This document shows positions 60,551 through 64,000 of a DNA stretch of 64,000 bases, piece after piece (position 1 is the stretch's first letter; each line of letters begins with the position of its first letter). Origin of the DNA: Gryllotalpicola daejeonensis (lineage in GTDB: Bacteria; Actinomycetota; Actinomycetes; Actinomycetales; Microbacteriaceae); NCBI RefSeq assembly GCF_039538145.1, contig NZ_BAABBV010000002.1, positions 620,001-684,000 on the forward strand, in the 5' to 3' direction. The notes beneath the pieces were generated by a model. It was not told where the DNA came from. It worked only from the letters and a program-made list of their open reading frames with translations, and did no database searches. A program made the translations under genes and the position numbers.

Positions 60551-62977
60551 CTAGGCGATCGCGACGGCCACCACGCGCGGGTCGGCGACCGTCACGGGGT
60601 AGGGCGCGCCGGTGATCTGGGCGACCTGGCGCGGCGTCGAGGCGCCACCGAGGTCGCGCACGGCGGCCTTCTTGTCGTTGACGATGGCGCCGCCCGTCGA
60701 ATCCTCGACAGCGGCGTCCTTCACGGGGCGGATGCCGGCGTGCGCGCCGACCCACAGCTCGATGTCGCCCGGCTCGACGATCTTGGTCAGGTTGCGGTCC
60801 GTGAAGGCGAAGCGCGTCGTCGGCACGGTGAACGTCACGCGCTTCGACTCCCCCGCCGCGAGCTCGACGCGGGCGTAGCCCACGAGCTGCTCCACGGGGC
60901 GCACGATCGTACCGAGCACGTCCCGGCCGTAGAGCTGCACGACGTCGGCGCCGTCGCGGTCACCCGTGTTCGTGACCGTGACGGATGCCTCGAACGTGCC
61001 TCCGGCGGCGACGGATGCCTGCACCTCGAGCCCGTCGTACGCGAAGGTCGTGTAGCCGAGACCGTAGCCGAACGGGCGCAGCGGCGTCGAGTCGGTCGAG
61101 GTGACGTCGGACGGGCCGCCCAGGATCGGGTGGCGGTAGGTGTACGGCTGCGCACCGGTCGACCGCGGCAGCGAGACCGGCAGGCGCCCGGAGGGGTTCG
61201 CCGCACCGGTGATCACGTCGGCGATCGCGAGACCGCCGCCCTCGCCGGGGAAGAACGCCTGCAGCACCGCCGCCGGCTTCGCCTCGCCATCGAAAGCCCA
61301 CGCCACGGCGTAGGGGCGGCCGGTGAGCAGCACGAGCACGGTGGGGGTGCCGGTCGCGACGACCGCCTCGACCAGCTGGCGCTGCACGCCGGGCAGCTCG
61401 AGCGACTCGGAGTCGTTGCCCTCGCCGACCGTGCCGCGGCCGAACAGCCCGGCCTGGTCGCCGACGACCACGATGGCGAGGTCGGCGCCGCTCGCGGCAT
61501 CCGTCGCCTCGGCGAAGCCCGACGTGTCGTCGCTCTCGTTGTCGGAGCCGGCGGCGAACACGAACTCGGGCACCTCGAGCCCCGCGCCCTCGAACGCCTG
61601 CGGAAGCGCGTCGAACACGGTGGGGATCTCGAATCCGAGAGGGTACTCGGGGTGGTGCGCGAGCACGTGGTTCGCGAACGAGTAGCAGCCCTGCAGCGCC
61701 TCGGCGCGGTGGGCGTTCGGGCCGATCACCGCGATCTTCGAGCGTGCAGGGCCGTCTGCGAGCGGCAGCGTACCGTCGTTGGCGAGCAGCACGATCGACT
61801 CCTCGGCGAGCTTGCGCGCGAGGCGCCGGTGCTCAGGCGAGTCGAGGTCGATCTCGGTCGGCGGCTCGTCCTCGTAGACGTCGGGCTCGAGCAGGCCGAG
61901 CTCCTCCTTCTGCCGCAGTACGCGCAGCACGGCTCGGTCGACGTAGGCCTCGTCGAACTCGCCTGCGCGGATGCGTGCGGCGAGCGGCTCGAGATAGGCG
62001 TCGCCGGTCGGCAGCTCGACGTCGATGCCGGCCTCGAGCGCGAGGGCTGCGGCCTGGCCGCGGTCCTTCGCGATCGCGTGCATGACCTCGAGGAAGGCGA
62101 CCGCGAAATAGTCCGCGACGACGACACCGTCGAATCCGAGGCGGTCGTGCAAGACATCCGTCAGCAGCGGCGTGTTGGCGGCCATCGGCACGCCGTCCAC
62201 GTCGACATACGCGTTCATGACGGACTTGGCGCCGCCATCGGCGATCGCCATCTCGAACGGCGGCAGATAGGTGTCGGCGATCTCACGCTGGCCGGCATAG
62301 ACCGGCGCGTGGTTGCGGCCCGCGCGCGAGTTCGAGTAGCCCACGAAGTGCTTGAGAGTCGCGTGGATGCCCGCCGACTGCAGCCCCTTCACGTAGGCGG
62401 TGCCGACCGTGCCGACCAGATACGGGTCCTCGCCGATGCACTCGTCGACGCGACCCCAGCGCGGGTCGGCGATGACGTCGAGCACGGGCGCGAGCCCCTG
62501 GTGGATTCCGAGCTGCTTCATCGAGTCGCCGATCACTCGGCCGACCTGCTCGACGAGCTCAGGGTCGAAGGAGGCGCCCCACGCCAGCGGCGTCGGGAAC
62601 GTCGCGGCCTGCCACGCGGCGAGGCCGGTGAGGCACTCCTCGTGCACGAGCGCCGGGATGCCGAGGCGCGTCTCGCGCTTGAGGCGGCGCTGCTCGTTCC
62701 AGAGCCACGCCGCGCGCTCCGCAGGCTCCACCGGCCGCGTGCCGTACACGCGGGTGTACTGCCCGAGGCCGTCCTTCGTGATCTCGGAGAGCTGCTCGCC
62801 ACCCTTCTGGCCGGCCGACATCTCGCTCTGCATGGGAGCGACGACGCCGTTCTGGTCCAGCCAGTAGCCGACGAGCTGAGCGAGCTTCTCGTCGAGGGTC
62901 ATCTGCGCGTGCAGCGCTGCGACCCGTTCGGAGACACGGGGCATCGCGGCGGGAGCGCCGCCTTCGGTGGTGGTCAT
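60551..62977 (-). CDS. GH3 glycoside hydrolase (beta-glucosidase/beta-xylosidase type)
   Basis: A cytoplasmic enzyme of 808 residues with the full GH3 layout. The N-terminal TIM-like domain has IADPRWGRVDECIGEDPYLV, HATLKHFVGYS (Lys-His) and the nucleophile Asp in FDGVVVADY. The alpha/beta sandwich follows (ESIVLLANDGTLPL, VVGDQAGLFGRG, LLTGRPYAVAW), then a C-terminal fibronectin-III-like domain (ASVTVTNTGDRDGADVVQLY). The nucleophile motif reads VVADY rather than the commoner VVSDW/Y. There is no signal peptide. It lies 3 bp after the MalG-type gene and is co-transcribed with that importer. Substrate could be xylo-, gluco- or arabino-oligosaccharides. Confidence 0.94.
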   Translation of the reverse strand: MTTTEGGAPAAMPRVSERVAALHAQMTLDEKLAQLVGYWLDQNGVVAPMQSEMSAGQKGGEQLSEITKDGLGQYTRVYGTRPVEPAERAAWLWNEQRRLKRETRLGIPALVHEECLTGLAAWQAATFPTPLAWGASFDPELVEQVGRVIGDSMKQLGIHQGLAPVLDVIADPRWGRVDECIGEDPYLVGTVGTAYVKGLQSAGIHATLKHFVGYSNSRAGRNHAPVYAGQREIADTYLPPFEMAIADGGAKSVMNAYVDVDGVPMAANTPLLTDVLHDRLGFDGVVVADYFAVAFLEVMHAIAKDRGQAAALALEAGIDVELPTGDAYLEPLAARIRAGEFDEAYVDRAVLRVLRQKEELGLLEPDVYEDEPPTEIDLDSPEHRRLARKLAEESIVLLANDGTLPLADGPARSKIAVIGPNAHRAEALQGCYSFANHVLAHHPEYPLGFEIPTVFDALPQAFEGAGLEVPEFVFAAGSDNESDDTSGFAEATDAASGADLAIVVVGDQAGLFGRGTVGEGNDSESLELPGVQRQLVEAVVATGTPTVLVLLTGRPYAVAWAFDGEAKPAAVLQAFFPGEGGGLAIADVITGAANPSGRLPVSLPRSTGAQPYTYRHPILGGPSDVTSTDSTPLRPFGYGLGYTTFAYDGLEVQASVAAGGTFEASVTVTNTGDRDGADVVQLYGRDVLGTIVRPVEQLVGYARVELAAGESKRVTFTVPTTRFAFTDRNLTKIVEPGDIELWVGAHAGIRPVKDAAVEDSTGGAIVNDKKAAVRDLGGASTPRQVAQITGAPYPVTVADPRVVAVAIA

Positions 62978-62980
62978 GGT

Positions 62981-63883
62981 CTAGCCCTTTACTGCGCCCG
63001 TCAGTCCCCCGACGATGCGCTTCTGGAAGATCGAGAAGAAGATCAGCGCAGGAAGCATCGAGAGTGACGTGAACGCGAGCACCTTTGCCGTGTCCTGAGA
63101 ATACTGTGACGAGAAGGCCTGCACGCCGAGCGGCAGGGTGAAGTTTCCCGACGAGTTCAGGATGTACAGCGGCAGCACGTAGTTGTTCCACGCGCCGATG
63201 AAGGCGAGGATCGCGACGGTGACGACACCGGGCAGCGACAGCGGGATCACCATGCGCCAGAAGAACCCGAGCCGGCTCGCGCCGTCGATCGACGCAGCCT
63301 CCTCGATCTCCTTCGGGATGGCGCGCAGGAACGGCACCAGGATGATGACGGTGGTCGGCAGGCCGAAGGCGATCTGCGGGATCGCGACGCCCATGAGATT
63401 GTCCACGAGGCCGAGGTCCTTGATGATGATGTACAGCGGCGTGATCGCGATGACCAGCGGGAACATCAGGCCCGCGGCGAACAGCGAGTAGATCGCGCCC
63501 TTCGCCTTGAACTCGTAGCGCGCGAGCACGAAGCTCACCATCACGCCGAGCACGACGACGCCGGCCGTCGTGACGACCGCGACGATCATCGAGTTGGCGA
63601 ACTCGCCCCAGAACGTCGACGACTTGAGCACGTCGAGGTAGTTGCTGAACACCCACGGGTTCGGCACGCCGGCCGGGCTCGTCGTGATCTGCGAGTTCGT
63701 GCGGAAGCCGCCCAGCACGATGTAGAGCACGGGGGCGAGGGTCACCGCGATGAAGAGCAGGGCGATGAAGTAGGTGAAGGGATTCCCCCACTTCTGCGGC
63801 GTCTCACCGCGCTGCGCGGGGTGCTTCTTGCTCGTCTTCGCGGGCGCGGTGGCCGTGGTCGCAGCAGCGGTCGTGGCGCTCAT
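62981..63883 (-). CDS. Carbohydrate ABC permease, MalG type
   Basis: Permease of 300 residues with six helices; the EAA loop is IEEAASIDGASRLGFFWRMVI and the protein ends IVGGLTGAVKG. The ATG at 63883 lies in a TGATG overlap with the upstream MalF-type gene. It has a Thr/Ala/Lys-rich N-terminal extension before the first helix. It is co-transcribed with GH3. Confidence 0.93.
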   Translation of the reverse strand: MSATTAAATTATAPAKTSKKHPAQRGETPQKWGNPFTYFIALLFIAVTLAPVLYIVLGGFRTNSQITTSPAGVPNPWVFSNYLDVLKSSTFWGEFANSMIVAVVTTAGVVVLGVMVSFVLARYEFKAKGAIYSLFAAGLMFPLVIAITPLYIIIKDLGLVDNLMGVAIPQIAFGLPTTVIILVPFLRAIPKEIEEAASIDGASRLGFFWRMVIPLSLPGVVTVAILAFIGAWNNYVLPLYILNSSGNFTLPLGVQAFSSQYSQDTAKVLAFTSLSMLPALIFFSIFQKRIVGGLTGAVKG

Positions 63884-64000
63884 CACTTGCCTCCATCGGT
63901 AACGGCGCCCTGAAGGTCGCGGCGCAGGACGAAGCGCTGGTAGACCAGCGCGATGATCAGCGAGATCAGGAACATGACGACGGCGACGGCGCTGCCATAG
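63883..64000 (-). CDS. Carbohydrate ABC permease, MalF type, C-terminal end (cut by window edge)
   Basis: Only the last 38 residues are visible: GSAVAVVMFLISLIIALVYQ, the final membrane helix, and then the cytoplasmic tail RFVLRRDLQGAVTDGGK. This matches the end of MalF-type sugar permeases. The stop codon shares one base with the start of the MalG-type gene. The rest lies outside the window. Confidence 0.85.
   Translation of the reverse strand, partial: YGSAVAVVMFLISLIIALVYQRFVLRRDLQGAVTDGGK

Noticed and set aside
60545..63067. Rightward open frame of 840 codons opposite the GH3 gene
   Set aside because: The GH3 gene carries all catalytic motifs on the other strand; the opposing translation is low-complexity and Arg/Val/Glu-rich.

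Overview
This window looks like chromosomal DNA of a high-GC actinobacterium, most likely a plant-polymer-degrading member of the Microbacteriaceae (Microbacterium or a relative). The reasons are the GC-rich third codon positions, frequent GTG and TTG starts, GATG/GTGA/ATGA overlapping starts and stops, Tat-type lipoprotein signals on solute-binding proteins, the DUF222-HNH (13E12-type) gene, and a dense set of LacI regulators beside ABC sugar importers. The genus is inference. I saw no rRNA, tRNA, CRISPR array, transposase or phage gene.

The region is a pentose and plant-glycan utilisation island of about 49 genes. Left part (1-13.7 kb): a truncated GH51 arabinofuranosidase, a LacI regulator, an orphan sugar-binding lipoprotein, a ROK regulator, a GH1 beta-glucosidase divergent from a complete five-gene Opp/Dpp-type importer, a glutamine-amidotransferase-like gene, and a CE7-type acetyl-xylan esterase. 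Centre-left (13.8-30.7 kb): the L-arabinose core araB-araD-araA with its LacI regulator and paired operators. It is flanked by a ChvE/XylFGH-type importer and by a YtfQRT/YjfF-like importer that carries two different two-domain ATPases. Centre (30.7-35.5 kb): a small lipoprotein, a DUF222-HNH protein, an amino-acid antiporter and a zinc alcohol dehydrogenase.

Right part (35.5-64 kb): an importer operon ending in ThuA, a Gfo/Idh dehydrogenase and a GH127 beta-L-arabinofuranosidase. Next come a LacI gene, an IlvD/Edd-type sugar-acid dehydratase, an FAH-family enzyme and an SMP-30 lactonase, which are parts of an oxidative (Weimberg-like) pentose route. Then follows a group of LacI, Gfo/Idh, ThuA, TIM-barrel isomerase, Gfo/Idh, LacI and GMC oxidoreductase genes joined to another importer. 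The window ends with a GH3 enzyme and the 3' part of one more importer.

Together the genes describe import of arabinan/xylan-derived oligosaccharides, cytoplasmic hydrolysis (GH51, GH1, GH127, GH3), and two parallel fates for L-arabinose: isomerase-kinase-epimerase and oxidation-lactonase-dehydratase. A third, less understood redox branch (GMC oxidase, Gfo/Idh, ThuA, TIM-barrel) resembles keto-glycoside chemistry and is the best candidate for an undescribed pathway here. At DNA level the strongest unexplained signal is the octamer CGGATGCC. I counted it about 46 times by eye on both strands and in several reading frames. Other notable structures are a near-perfect 66-bp palindrome, hairpins placed just after three solute-binding-protein genes, and in-frame tandem repeats near gene ends.
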